A DNA stretch of 64,000 nucleotides from Humulus lupulus (taxonomy: Eukaryota; Streptophyta; Magnoliopsida; Rosales; Cannabaceae), in contig NC_084795.1 of NCBI RefSeq assembly GCF_963169125.1, forward strand, positions 135,064,201 through 135,128,200, read 5' to 3'. Below are positions 1 to 10,444 of the stretch, in pieces. The notes beneath the pieces are model-generated. The model was given only the letters and a program-made list of their open reading frames with translations. It searched no databases and was not told the DNA's origin. The position numbers and the translations under genes were made by a program. How positions within the stretch are numbered: the stretch's first letter is position 1; the number at the start of each line of letters is the position of its first letter.

Positions 1-1144
1 GCTGATCAGTCACTAGCTCAGTGCCCTCGTTGGACTGATCAGTCATGTTGTTCTCCCCGGTGGTACTTTCCACCGCCAGATCTTGGTCACATGGCACCAA
101 ACCCACCATCTGAAGAAGGTCCAGAGTAACCAATTTTTTCACATCTTTTTCCCTAAGACTCATCTTGGCCAACTTCTCGGCTCGCTTAAACATTCCCTTA
201 GTAGGCAACGGTCGCTCGAATGGACCCGCACGTGTAAAAGCCAAGTTGTTGGCCTCAATGTCTGATGTAAGGAAGTATTCTTTGTGATACTTCCCGGGGT
301 TTGATTTGTGAGAGATACCATTAAGATATGTAATCCCCCTATGCCTATGGTAGAAGTGGAAGAAGCCCATGTTGTTATGGGAAGGATTGGTCCTGAGGTC
401 AAATAAGTAGTGCACCTCATGTGGGGTGGGCTCATCCCAACCATGCAGGAAGTAGAGGATGTACAACGCAGAGAGTGCCTGGATCCCATTCGGTGCAATC
501 TGGAATGGGGAAACATTGAAGTAATCCGCTACAGACCGGAAGTATGGGTGTAGCGGAAGTGTTGCTCCGGCGTGCACATGGTGCCTGGACCAGGCACAGT
601 ATGTTCCACCAGGCCTATTGGCTCTTTGGTGAGAACTCGGACATATCACATTTGCCCCGCTCAAGCCTAAAGCTTCAATGTGTCTTTGGAACAGCGCGGG
701 ATTAAGTTTTGAAGCATCGGCAATGAACCAGGAAGGTTCTTCTTCTCCCTCCTTGCGTGGCTTCTGGACAGCCAGGTTCTGGATCGCAGTAGCAAATTCC
801 TGAGAAGGTTTTTCTGGAGCTGTGGCAGTACGAGTATGATTGCGCTTCACTACCTTCTGCACCGCTCTGCGGGCAACCTGTGGATCATGTTCCTGAGGAA
901 GTCTGTTGGATTGCTTCACCCTCATCGTCGACTGAGAAACCTGTTGAAGGAACTGTTCCTCGTGGAGAAGATACAAAGCTGAGCGAGGGAGGATCTGCTT
1001 GAAGTGGCGAAGACGGTTCTCTGGAGTGCAACCGGTAGACGAGTCTGGTGAGGAATCGCTATTTAAGGGAGTCTCGATTGTTTGCGGGACGGATGTGTCA
1101 GAGTCCGTATGATTGTCACCTCCCCTATAGTCAGAGCGATTCAT
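1..1144 (-). CDS. Antisense extra ORF of Tat-like retrotransposon T1 (partial at window edge)
   Basis: An open frame starts at the ATG at 1144 and runs to the left edge without a stop, about 381 codons. The N-terminal 100 residues are polar. Around residues 180-250 lies a compact region with a WSRHH motif, then LPLHPYF (196-202) and EVHYLFDL (about 243-250). The same motif order is readable at 17129-17631, which shows that it is a repeated family. It resembles the plant domain catalogued as putative gypsy-type transposon (PF04195), by my recollection of that family. It points away from the polypurine tract and LTR at 2871-4315, so it is antisense to its element, as described for extra ORFs of some Tat-lineage elements. 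The molecular function is unknown. The intact frame over 1.1 kb, amid decayed neighbours, suggests recent insertion or constraint. Confidence 0.7.
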   Translation of the reverse strand, partial: MNRSDYRGGDNHTDSDTSVPQTIETPLNSDSSPDSSTGCTPENRLRHFKQILPRSALYLLHEEQFLQQVSQSTMRVKQSNRLPQEHDPQVARRAVQKVVKRNHTRTATAPEKPSQEFATAIQNLAVQKPRKEGEEEPSWFIADASKLNPALFQRHIEALGLSGANVICPSSHQRANRPGGTYCAWSRHHVHAGATLPLHPYFRSVADYFNVSPFQIAPNGIQALSALYILYFLHGWDEPTPHEVHYLFDLRTNPSHNNMGFFHFYHRHRGITYLNGISHKSNPGKYHKEYFLTSDIEANNLAFTRAGPFERPLPTKGMFKRAEKLAKMSLREKDVKKLVTLDLLQMVGLVPCDQDLAVESTTGENNMTDQSNEGTELVTDQ

Positions 1145-2870
1145 CTACAAAAATGAATAAAACATGGGGAGGTGAGTAACCATACAGAAAAAATTCACCA
1201 AGAATAAAATTTGTTTTTATACTTAGAAAAATTTGTCTAAGGTATAAAAATATAACACATAGGGAAAAAATAATCTTAGTGCCCAAGAGTGCCTAAAAAG
1301 TACTTGAGGTGTTGGAAGTTATTAAAGATTATGTAAATGGAAATTTTTGGGGTTTCCTTATGAGGCTAAATTCCCTCTCCCTATGTGTGTATGTATGCAT
1401 GCCAAAAGATTGGGTATGCATTTGCAAGGTAGGAGCCGTGGCGTGCGAGCCATGGGAGTTTGGAGATGTCCGATCGGACCACGTTGTTTACCCCAGGAAT
1501 TTGAGGATGGTCCGATCGAACCATGTTGCTTACTCTAGGAGGTGACCTAGCCTACTGCATTCGATCAAATGCCAAGACACGCTGGATACGCATGGCCCAA
1601 GAGGCGTTCAACAGCCGTGGGAGTCTGAGGAGACGTCCAGCCTTGCATCCGCGCGAGCCCAGCACCAAGTTGTCCGCAGAACGCCCGATCGGACATGGCG
1701 CGATGGAGAGGATGCACACCCCACGGTCCAAATGTCCAGGCGCCTGGTGCGCCTTATGCCTCCGAGGCTCCTAGCCAGCAGCAACCTGTTATGTCCGATC
1801 GGAGATAGGCATCCAAGGGGGTTCCGAATGTGGTGCCAAGTGAGTTGGGCACTTCAAGGCAAAGAAAGGTAAGTGTGGTCCGATCGAACTACACACTTGC
1901 CTAAGGTTTTCAATGCCCCGATCGGAAGTGCTCACTCGGCTCGTTCAAGTAAATGCACGCCTCAAGTCTTAGCCACAGCCCACCATGTCCGATCGGACAT
2001 GGGCTCCCGAGGAGAATAAAATGTGGTCCGATCGGACCACACGCATGCCCAGGATTTTTGGCAAAACCGTGTAGACAAAGCCCCTAATTATACACTTTGC
2101 CTACCCCAAACCCAAATCAAATGGGCAAAGCCCTAAAATCCCTATTTTAAACACATTTCTTCATTCACACATACAAAAACAAGATCAAAGCATAGAAATG
2201 AAAGGTTTTTCTTATGTTCTTGAAAATCCATTATACTATCAAAAACCCCATAACCCATATTCATATTCATGTCAAATTAGCCCATTTGTCTTGAAATTCA
2301 TATGAAATTAGAGGTAATTTCGGGTTACCCATGCCACAAACATCATTAAGACAACAAGCTAGCACATTATACAAAGCATTCATAAGAACTTCAAGAGTAA
2401 GCAAAGCTATGGGGATTCGGCCATGGCATGTTTTTCTTACAAAAATTTTGAAAAATTATAACAATGTAAAAGGCATGGGGAAGAAGACTTACTCAAGGTT
2501 GGAGGACTTTTGATTTGCTTGAAGATTGCTTGAAGATGAAGAGTTCCCCTTGAAGCTTTTGGAAATCGGCAAGGAGAAGAAGAGTCTTGGCGTTTCGGCC
2601 AAAAGGGAAGGAGGAAGATGAGAGGTTTTTAAAAATGTTATTTTTTGCATGAGTGAAGAAAGTGTATAGAGTTGGGTTATTTAAAGAAGAAAAAGTGGGT
2701 GTTTTATTTACTTTTGGACCTTTGGCATTCTAGGACTATTTTTCTCTCCACGATCACGGGTGGTTTTTTGCAGTGATCGTGGGTCTGCTGCATGGAAATG
2801 AACAGTTATTATTTTTTATAATGACGTCAGCTCGAGAAAAAGTTTATTATGTGAATGTATCATATAATAA
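1145..2870. other. Non-coding region between antisense ORF and PPT of T1
   Basis: No plausible gene is visible; the short frames here lack any recognisable motif. By position it is the upstream (promoter/leader) side of the antisense ORF and the 3' untranslated part of the plus-strand element. It contains the palindrome cluster listed separately, and an AT-rich stretch just before 2870. Confidence 0.6.
1469..2040. repeat. Dispersed TCCGATCGGA palindromes upstream of the antisense ORF
   Basis: Exact copies of the 10-bp palindrome start at 1469, 1794, 1988 and 2027. One-mismatch copies start at 1511, 1684, 1879 and 1917. The copy at 2023-2040 extends to an 18-bp perfect palindrome, GTGGTCCGATCGGACCAC. 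The same word recurs in the LTR at 3165-3650. Spacing is irregular, so this is not a simple tandem array. Confidence 0.85.
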
Positions 2871-2884
2871 ACTTGGGGGGCAAA
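2871..2884 (+). other. Polypurine tract of T1
   Basis: ACTTGGGGGGCAAA immediately precedes the TG that opens the LTR at 2885. A purine tract abutting an LTR start is the plus-strand primer site of LTR retrotransposons, and fixes T1 as plus-oriented with this LTR as its 3' LTR. Confidence 0.8.
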
Positions 2885-3164
2885 TGTTATCCCAAAAATT
2901 TGAAAAGAATGATTTGGCAATAAAATTAACACATGGCATGAGTTAGTTGGGTGATCTGGCCTAGCAATAGCCCAATACATCAGTTAAGAAGTTGGACTGC
3001 TTGAGGGATGCATAGTCAAGGCAAATACACCCGATCGAGGAGAATATTTGGTCTAAGGGTTTCTTGGCTCAGACCCCAGTTTGAAGACCCAATTGATTTG
3101 TTTAAATCCAAGTCCAAGGAGCTCAAAGGAGGGGTTTGGATTTTGACTCAAGGGATAAAGGCAA

Positions 3165-3730
3165 GAGGTCCGATCGGACCTTAGCTTGGGAGCCTCTCAA
3201 GTATTTGGCTCGGATGTGTCCGAGGTGAGCCTCCCAAATGCTTGGCTCGGACGTGTCCGAGGTAGGTTTCCTGGGTGATTTGGTTCAGATCCATCCAAGG
3301 TAAGAGGCTAAGGGAAAGAGGTCCCATGAAAGCCAAGGATTAGGACTTAGGTTTCAGTCAAGGGAAGGCCACATCACGTCCGATCGGACATAGTTGAAGA
3401 TGGCAAGGGGAGAGATGCCTCGGACTTGTCCGAGGTGAAGTGTCAGTCAGGGTGGCTCGAACCACTTTGGTCCGAGGAGAAGGACATCATGTCCGATCGG
3501 ACATGCCATGGGAGAGATGCCTCAGACTTGTCCGAGGTGAAGTGCAAGGTAGGGTGCCTCGGACCACTTTGGTTCGAGGAGAAGGCATGAAAAGGATGGC
3601 TCGGACCACCTTGGTTCGAGGAGAAGACTACAAGGTCCGATCGGACCTTGATTGAAGGAAATAGGCTCGGACTTGACCGAGGTGGGATGCCAAAGAGGAT
3701 GGTTCGGACCACCTTAGACCGAGGAGAGCC
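3165..3730. repeat. U3 cluster of TCCGATCGGA palindromes and CTCGGAC/GTCCGAG hairpins
   Basis: Exact TCCGATCGGA copies start at 3169, 3379, 3492 and 3636; the last sits in a 20-bp perfect palindrome (3631-3650). Between them are about nine inverted repeats of the form CTCGGAC(n)GTCCGAG, at about 3209, 3246, 3418, 3457, 3519, 3557, 3599, 3664 and 3701. Two spacer types (a short TTG loop and a CCACTTTGG loop) alternate, giving a higher-order repeat of about 40-60 bp. Confidence 0.85.
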
Positions 3731-3967
3731 ATGTATATACCACCTTTGGCCCACGGAAAGTTCGAAGGAGTAATCAACATGCATGTGAGACTACGTCCAA
3801 ATCCCCGAAACAAGTTCAGTGAGAATTGGTCTAGGCACCCGGGAATCTCTCACTCCTCACTCGAATTGAGGGATCAGTTGTATTATAAACATTTATTGTA
3901 ATATAAATATAAGGTGAATAATAAAATATCCCTATCTAAAGGGGATATCAGTTGAGAATCCCAGGCC

Positions 3968-3975
3968 TATAAATA
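3968..3975 (+). promoter_or_regulatory. TATA box of the T1 LTR
   Basis: TATAAATA lies about 350 bp before the LTR end and downstream of the palindrome-rich U3, the expected position for the LTR promoter. Confidence 0.6.
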
Positions 3976-4315
3976 AAGGGTTGGGAGGAACGTAACAGGA
4001 CTTTTTGGAAAATTAAGAGTGAATCTGTGTTCTAGAGAGAGAAAGTGTGTGCTTCCTGAGAGAAACCCTTTATTGTATTCTGGAATATTTGCACTGAAGA
4101 AACTCAGCTGACACTAGTTTATCTGATCTTGAGTGTGAATACAGTAATAAAATCTCTAAGTGGATTAGGCTATTACCGACTATCGGGGCTGAACCACTAT
4201 AAAAATCTCGTGTTATTTACTTTTGTTGATTAAAACTGTCTGTTGTCGTTTATATTCTCTTGAAGGCTTGTCGTATTTGACGTTCTCACGTCGTTGGCTA
4301 AAATCACAGTCAACA

Positions 4316-5577
4316 CTTTTAGTTGGTTAAGATTTTATCTTTAGTTTAAAAAATTATTTTAAATTGACTCTTTAATTATTTAAATTCAACTAAATTAAAA
4401 ATAAGACATAAATAGTTATTTAATTAAAAGTTAGTTTTAATTAAATAAATTAATTAAAAAGTTAGTTTGTAATTAATTAGGTGGGCCTATCAAATTCCTA
4501 AAGTTTTGCAAGAAAGCCTAAAAGAGAGGAGAATCATTCTTGGAGTCTTGAAAACAAGTCATAGGCTACTTGTGAAATTTGGTTTTATTTTTTCAATGGT
4601 TGTAAATTTAGAAATACCCAATAGTACTCGGTTCATCATTTATTGTTCATTTATTTATTGTATTTATTTATATAAATATTAATTAATATTTGATTGATAA
4701 CATGATTATGCATTAGTTAATTACATGCTAGTCATGAAACCCCACACAATTTTCATTTATCATGCATCTTTTAGAAACATGATTATCTAGGATTGTCCTA
4801 ATTGTTTATGTGAATTGTTTTGGAAAAATCAATTGCATGTAACTTACTTAGTATTAAATTAGTTAAAACTTGGTAACTCACACCATAATAAAGAAAATAG
4901 TTTTTTATAGGCCTTTAAGATAACCAACTTTATTTAAAAAGTGTTTTAGTAAAGTTAGATGAATGTAATGGGTAATTATCTAGATCACATTAATTGTAGA
5001 AACAGACTCTTTCATAATTAAATATATTTTGTAATTAATTACATTCATAGGTTTTTAATAAACTAGTAATTAGTTTATAATTAATTGATTAGTTTAATAA
5101 AATACATTATTTCTAAAATAGTAAGTTGGAGAAGGTGAACATCTCAATGTGACCTATGACCTCCATTATTAGTACAACACCGTGAGATATGAATAGGGCC
5201 TCGAGGCGGCTTTGTTTCCGTCCCCCTAAGGAAGGTTTCTAGACATATTAATTCCAAAGTTGGCTTTTTAAGAAGATAGGAAAGAGTTATGTATTTTAGG
5301 CTTGACCAACCCTAAGGCGATACTCTCCAAGTTAATTCATGAATTATGAAATAATAGGTTACACTAACAAAGATGCAATTAAGCTTTTGCAGTGGATAAT
5401 TTCATCTTGGCCAGAGCAGCAGTACTTAAATTTTAAAAGAGAAAATAAAGAGTTATTTTGAGTTTTAAATTATACAGATAAGAAAAGTAAATGTTTATTT
5501 ATGTGTTTTAAATGTTGCATTCATGCATCATATTTACTTTCCGAATAATTGATATTTTTTCTTTATTTCTTTCAATA
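4316..5577. other. AT-rich non-coding DNA before the copia remnant
   Basis: Very AT-rich to about 5100. The stretch at about 5120-5460 has more balanced composition and probably belongs to the copia 5' leader. I find no clear LTR boundary and no intact primer-binding site, so the copia 5' LTR is either unrecognised or lost. Confidence 0.5.
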
Positions 5578-6430
5578 ATGTCGAATGGTGGCAATCCTAT
5601 AACTGCATTACTTTCACTTGAAAAAATTAATGGTGATAATTTTATAAGATGGAAATCAAACTTGAATCTTATGTTAATCTGTGAGAACCATAAATTTTTC
5701 CTAACTAAGGAATGTCCTGAAGAGCCTGCTACCAATGCCCCAAAGAGTGTTCGGGACAAGTATGATTCCTGTATTAAATCCAACAATAAGGCAAGTGTTA
5801 CATTCTTGTGAGCATTAATATGTTCAGAGAACAAAACATGAACCTATGGAAAGTGCGCTTGAGATAATGGATTCTTTGTAGGCCATATTTGGACAATAAT
5901 CTGATCAAAGTAGACACGAGGCTACTAGAACCTACATGACTACTAAGATGAAGAAAGGTGTTTTTGTACGTGAACATGTTTTGAACATGATTAACATGAT
6001 GCATGAAGAAAAAATACATGGGACCGTCATTGATGAGCGTACACAAGTTAGCATCATACTTGAATCTCTCACTCCTGCCTTTTCTACGTTCACCACTCAT
6101 TATATTATGAATAAGTTGGAATTCGACCCAACTGTTGAATGAAATGTAGCCATTTATGTCTCTTAACAAATCCATTACAAAAGAAGCAAAGGAAAATGTG
6201 GTAAAGGAGAAACCTTCAAAATATGAGGATAAATCCAAGAAGAGGAAGAAGAGCAATGATAAGGACACAGGAAAGGGCAAGAAATCCAAGAAAATAAAGA
6301 AGGCACTAAAAGCCAAGGAGAACAAGAATGACAACAACTCCAAGAAGAAAAAACCAAAAGGAGAATATTTTCACCGTGGAGTTGAAGGTCACTAGAAGAG
6401 AAATTGTAAAAAGAATCTCTCGGAGCTGAA
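5578..6430 (+). pseudogene. Copia gag remnant
   Basis: The frame from the ATG at 5578 gives a typical copia Gag N-terminus (GDNFIRWKSNL motif). In-frame stops and shifts break it near 5809 and at 6140. A central Gag segment is readable at 5936-6142, then a lysine-rich basic stretch at 6156-6395. The zinc knuckle at about 6364-6410 is damaged: two of its cysteine positions are Tyr and Arg, and the residue after GVEGH is a stop. It once encoded the capsid/nucleocapsid of a Ty1/copia element and is now non-functional. Confidence 0.8.
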
Positions 6431-6489
6431 AAAGAAAGGTAAATCTTATTTACTTGTACTTGAAGGGTGTGTAGTGGAAGACGCTATGT

Positions 6490-7620
6490 CATCCTGAGTT
6501 TTAGATTTAGGATCCACTAATCATGTTTGTTCTTCTATGCTGATACTTGAGTCATCAAGGGAGCTGGCTGATGGCGAGGTGACCATGCGAGTTGGAAGTG
6601 GAGCGCTCATTTCAGGTAAAGCAAAAGGAACAACCCATTTACATTTTGGGAACAATTATCTAGTTTTGAACAATGATTTATTTTATTATGGTATTTTCTA
6701 GAAATTTAGTTTCTTTATCTATGTTGCATGAACAATCTTTTGATATTTCTTTTAGTAATAATGCGATTTTTATTTCGAAGAATGGTTTAAAAATTTGTCA
6801 AGCAGAACATACAAACAGATTGTATATGCTCAAACCTAATGAACAAACACTTAATAACTCAGAATTATTTAAAGTACCATAACCGCAAGGAAACAAAAGA
6901 CAAAAAGTTTTAAATGAGGATGACACATATCATTGGCATCTTAGACTTGGTCATGTAGGTCTAAACAGGATAAACCAATTAACAAATGATGGACCTTTGA
7001 GACAACTAAGAGTTTGAACTCTTCCAGTTTCTGAATCTTGTCTAGAAGGCAAAACGAGCAAATATCCTTTTTCAGTAAAAGGGGATAGAGACAAAGAACC
7101 TTTGGAGCGTGTACACAGCGATGTATGTGGTCCAATCAATGTACAAGCAAGAGGTGGGTATGAGTACTTCGTCACTATTATTGACGATTACTCAAGATAT
7201 GGTCATACTTACGTAATGCTTAGGAAATCTAAAACCTTTGGTAAGTTTTAAGAATTCAAAGCTGAGGTTGAGAAGCAATTATTTAAGACTCTTAAAACAC
7301 TTCGATCTGATCGAGGTGGATAATATTTGGATTTATAATTCAAAGATTTATTGCTAGAGCATGGTATTCTATCCCAACTCACAGCACCAAGAATGCCACA
7401 ACAAAATGGTGTTTCTGAAAGAAAAAAAAGGACTTTGTTAGACATGGTCTAGTCTATGTTTAGCTATTCTTCACTTCCTCTCTCATTCTAGGAATATGAA
7501 CTTTAAACGATGACTTACATTTTGAATGTAGTCCCATCTAAGACCATAAGAAAAATGCCACTGGAACTATGGAATGGATACAAACCTAGTTTGCACCATT
7601 TCCACAATTGGGGTTGTTCT
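6490..7620 (+). pseudogene. Copia protease and integrase remnant
   Basis: A protease-like active-site region reads VLDLGSTNHVC at about 6500, with the usual D-S/T-G pattern disturbed. The GAG-pre-integrase segment (HLRLGH) is near 6935. The integrase core follows, with HSDVCGPI and IDDYSRYG at about 7117-7200, TLRSDRGG at 7293-7320 and QQNGVSERK at about 7396. Several stops interrupt it, including one directly after the SDRGG motif. It is on the same strand as the gag and RT parts. No active enzyme is possible from this copy. Confidence 0.8.
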
Positions 7621-8740
7621 GCTCATGTTCTTAGAATAAATTAGGGAAACTTGATTCAAGGTCTGAAGTGTGCATTTTGGTGGGCTACATTGTAGAAACA
7701 AGAAGCGGTTACTTCTATAGTCCCAAGGACCAAAAGGTATTTGTTTCAACTAATGCGACCTTCCTTCAACAGAACTACATGAATAACTATAAACCTTGGA
7801 GCAAAGTGGTTTCGGGGGAACTCATAGCTGATAAGATTCCATCACCTTCATCTTCATCATTAAATGATAAATGAAAAACCGAGGAAACCACTATTCGTGG
7901 AAAGATACCTCGGTAAAATGTCGTAATGGGAGGATTGTGAGACAACCTATTTGTTACGAACATGAGGCATGTGCCCTTGTTTTCGATATAGAGAAGGATG
8001 ATCCATTGACCTTTAAATGGGAGAAATGGCAAGAAGCCATGAACCAAGAAATGGAATCTATGTAGTCCAATTCTGTCTGGGAACCTGTAGATCCACCTAA
8101 AGATGTCAGACCCATTGGGTGCAAATGGATATATAAGAAGAAAAGAGGTGTAGATGGGAAGGTGGAGACTTTCAAAGCAAGGCTGGTAGCCAAAGGTTAC
8201 ACTCAGAGAGAAAGTGTTGATTATGAAGAAACTTTTTCTCCTATGGCCGTGCTTAACTCCATTCACATCCTCTATTCCATTGCTGCCACCTATGATCATG
8301 AGATATAGCAAATGGAAATCAAGACAACTTTCCTGAATGGCTATCTTGATGAAAGTATCTATATGGTACAACTAGAAGGGTTCATCAAGAATGGGGAAGA
8401 TCAAAAGGTATGTAAGTTGTTTAAATCCATTTATGGATTAAAGCAAGCATCTAGATCTTTTAATATAACATTTGATGAAACAATTAAAATATATGGCTTC
8501 GAACAGAATGTCAACGAAGTATGTGTGTAAAAATACATCAAAGGAAAAGAAGTGGTTTTCCTAGTTCTTTACATGGATGAAATTCTCCTCATCGTCAACA
8601 ATGTAGAGACATTGTAAAACGTGAAGAAGTGGTTAGCCAAAAAATTCCAAATGAAATATTTGGGCGAGGTGAGCTATGTTATGGGAATCCAAATCCTAAG
8701 GGATACGAAGAACAAGCTCCTGGCACTTTCTCAGGCCAAT
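7621..8740 (+). pseudogene. Copia reverse transcriptase remnant
   Basis: The linker between integrase and RT runs through 7668-7874. RT then shows RPIGCKWIYKKKR (about 8109), KARLVAKGYTQRE (about 8178), TTFLNGYLDESIYM (about 8325) and SIYGLKQASR (about 8430). The catalytic box at about 8570-8590 reads YMDEILLI instead of the usual YVDDILLI, so the second catalytic aspartate is Glu. Stops occur at about 8064, 8309 and 8530. The order integrase-RT-RNase H identifies Ty1/copia rather than Ty3/gypsy. Confidence 0.85.
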
Positions 8741-8744
8741 TGTA

Positions 8745-9349
8745 TTGATAAGGTCCTTGAAAGATTCTTTTTTATGGAAAATTCCAAGAAAGTTTAGTTA
8801 CCGACTACACATGGAATTATTCTCTCTGAGAAAGTATCCCCATGCTTCAGTAGTTGGGGGTCTAATGTATGCAATGTTGTGTACTAGACCCAACATATGC
8901 TATGCAGTAGGGATTGTGAGTCATTATCAATCAAATCATGGTTTGGAACACTGGATTGTAGTAAAGTATATTCTCAAGTATCTTAGGAGAACGAGAGATT
9001 ATATGCTTGTACATTCAGGGGTGAGTTAAATCCTACTCGATACATTGATTCTTATTTCCAATCAGACAAAGATAGTCGTAAGTCGACGTCTGGGTCAATG
9101 TTAACTCTTGGTGGAGGAGCTGTGGTCTGGAGGAGTATTAAACAATCCAGCATAGCAGACTCAACCATGGAAGCCAAATACATAGCGGCTTGGGAAGCGG
9201 CTAAGGATGCAATTTGTTTGAGAAAGTTCTACATTGATCTAGAAGTAGTTCCAGATATAAATAATCCACTAATCCTATACTGTGAAAACAGTAAAGCAGT
9301 AGCTAACTCCAAGGTACATAATAGTCGTACTAAGCGGCAAAACAACTAA
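8745..9349 (+). pseudogene. Copia RNase H remnant, 3' truncated
   Basis: Readable motifs are MYAMLCTRPNICYAVGI (about 8868), STSGSMLTLGGGAVVW (about 9085) and SIADSTMEAKYIAA (about 9150); the usual AEY is AKY here. The frame stops at 9349 and the sequence passes directly into a chromovirus-type LTR (D). The last part of RNase H, the PPT and the 3' LTR of the copia element are missing. Confidence 0.78.
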
Positions 9350-10444
9350 ATCCTAGATCCAAAATAAGTCTTGACCGTGGCAGTTGATCAGGCTGCCTAT
9401 GTACACATCGCCCCCAAATCTCTCCAAATCATTCCTGGTCTAGTTTCCCCTTGCCCTTACCTGCACCACGTAGCACCCGTGAGCCAAGGCCCAGCAAGAA
9501 AACTCAATTAAGCATACAAACAATCAACATATTACAATTATAAATAGCTTGATTAATAATTATAAATAACGCTCAGGAATATTCAATCTATTTATGCGAC
9601 AATAGGGCCACCCAAGTTCGCACCGCACTTGCTTCGTTCAGATAGATATAGAGTCGGACAAGCGTAACTCATGTGACCATTGGGTCGAACCAGTGCATAC
9701 CGCACTTACAGATATAAATAGACAAACCTTACAATCATAACTCAAATATTTAAAGCATGTTTTTTTCATATTCAAACAACCATTTCAAAACAGAGTTATA
9801 GCCATGTTCAATCACAGGGGCTCAAGCCCTAAGTTCATCATGGGTGTAGTTTTCTTTTCTTGGGTTTTGTGCAAATAACAATACGACCTCAAGTGCAATC
9901 CCGATCTTGAGTCTTGCAGAAATCTAGTCACAACATAAACACACCCTTATTAGGGATTGAATCCAAATCTCGAGGCTCACTCTAAGCCCCAACATAAAGT
10001 TTTACTATTTCTAGTTCTGGGGCGTTAGAGGCATCCTCGAGCCCCCAAGTGGGCCCCTGAATAGATTTATGAGCTCCCCAAGACATAATCCTAAAATTAA
10101 CAAAACCCTTTTCTGGCACCTGGCGCGGTCACGCCTACCCCGAGTGCGGTTATGCCAACATAAATTTTGAAGTTTTTGGGGCACTGGCGCGATTGCGCCT
10201 CAAACCTCGATACCCCAAATCAAAACCCAATTCCTAAGGTTCTGGGACCCTAGCGCGGCCGCTCCACAACCTAGCGCAGTCGCGCTAGGTCACCAGAAGC
10301 CTAAAATTAACTAGAAACTTATTCTTCCCTAAATTCAAGAACTGTGATTCCCCTGCATCCCCAGACCCAAATCTCAACCCCAACCCAACTTTCTAACAAG
10401 TTTATGACCACATAACACCTCATATAACCTAAACATCCTACTAC
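9350..10444 (-). mobile_element. LTR D (chromovirus type), segment 1
   Basis: Minus orientation. It shares the conserved LTR block GGCCTTGGCTCACGGGTGCT (read on the minus strand near 9480) with elements A, B, E, F and G. A CG-rich cluster lies at about 10105-10290 (words such as GGCGCG, AGCGCGGCCGCT and AGTCGCGCT). The left end is truncated against the copia remnant at about 9345-9360, so the terminal region seen at 17632 or 22597 is absent. Confidence 0.72.

Larger units (their letters stand above)
2885..4315 (+). mobile_element. 3' LTR of T1 (Tat-like Ty3/gypsy)
   Basis: The 1431-bp LTR begins TGTTATCCC after the PPT and ends AGTCAACA. U3 contains the palindrome and hairpin cluster at 3165-3730, followed by a TATA box at 3968. 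The body of the element lies left of the window, so the 5' LTR and target duplication cannot be tested. Confidence 0.72.

Noticed and set aside
3443..3784. 113-codon minus frame and 71-codon plus frame over the T1 hairpin cluster
   Set aside because: Both strands stay open because of the repeat's periodicity; the peptides are repetitive without domain character.
5798..6343. 181-codon minus-strand frame rich in Phe, Leu and Ser
   Set aside because: It is the antisense shadow of the Lys-rich copia gag.
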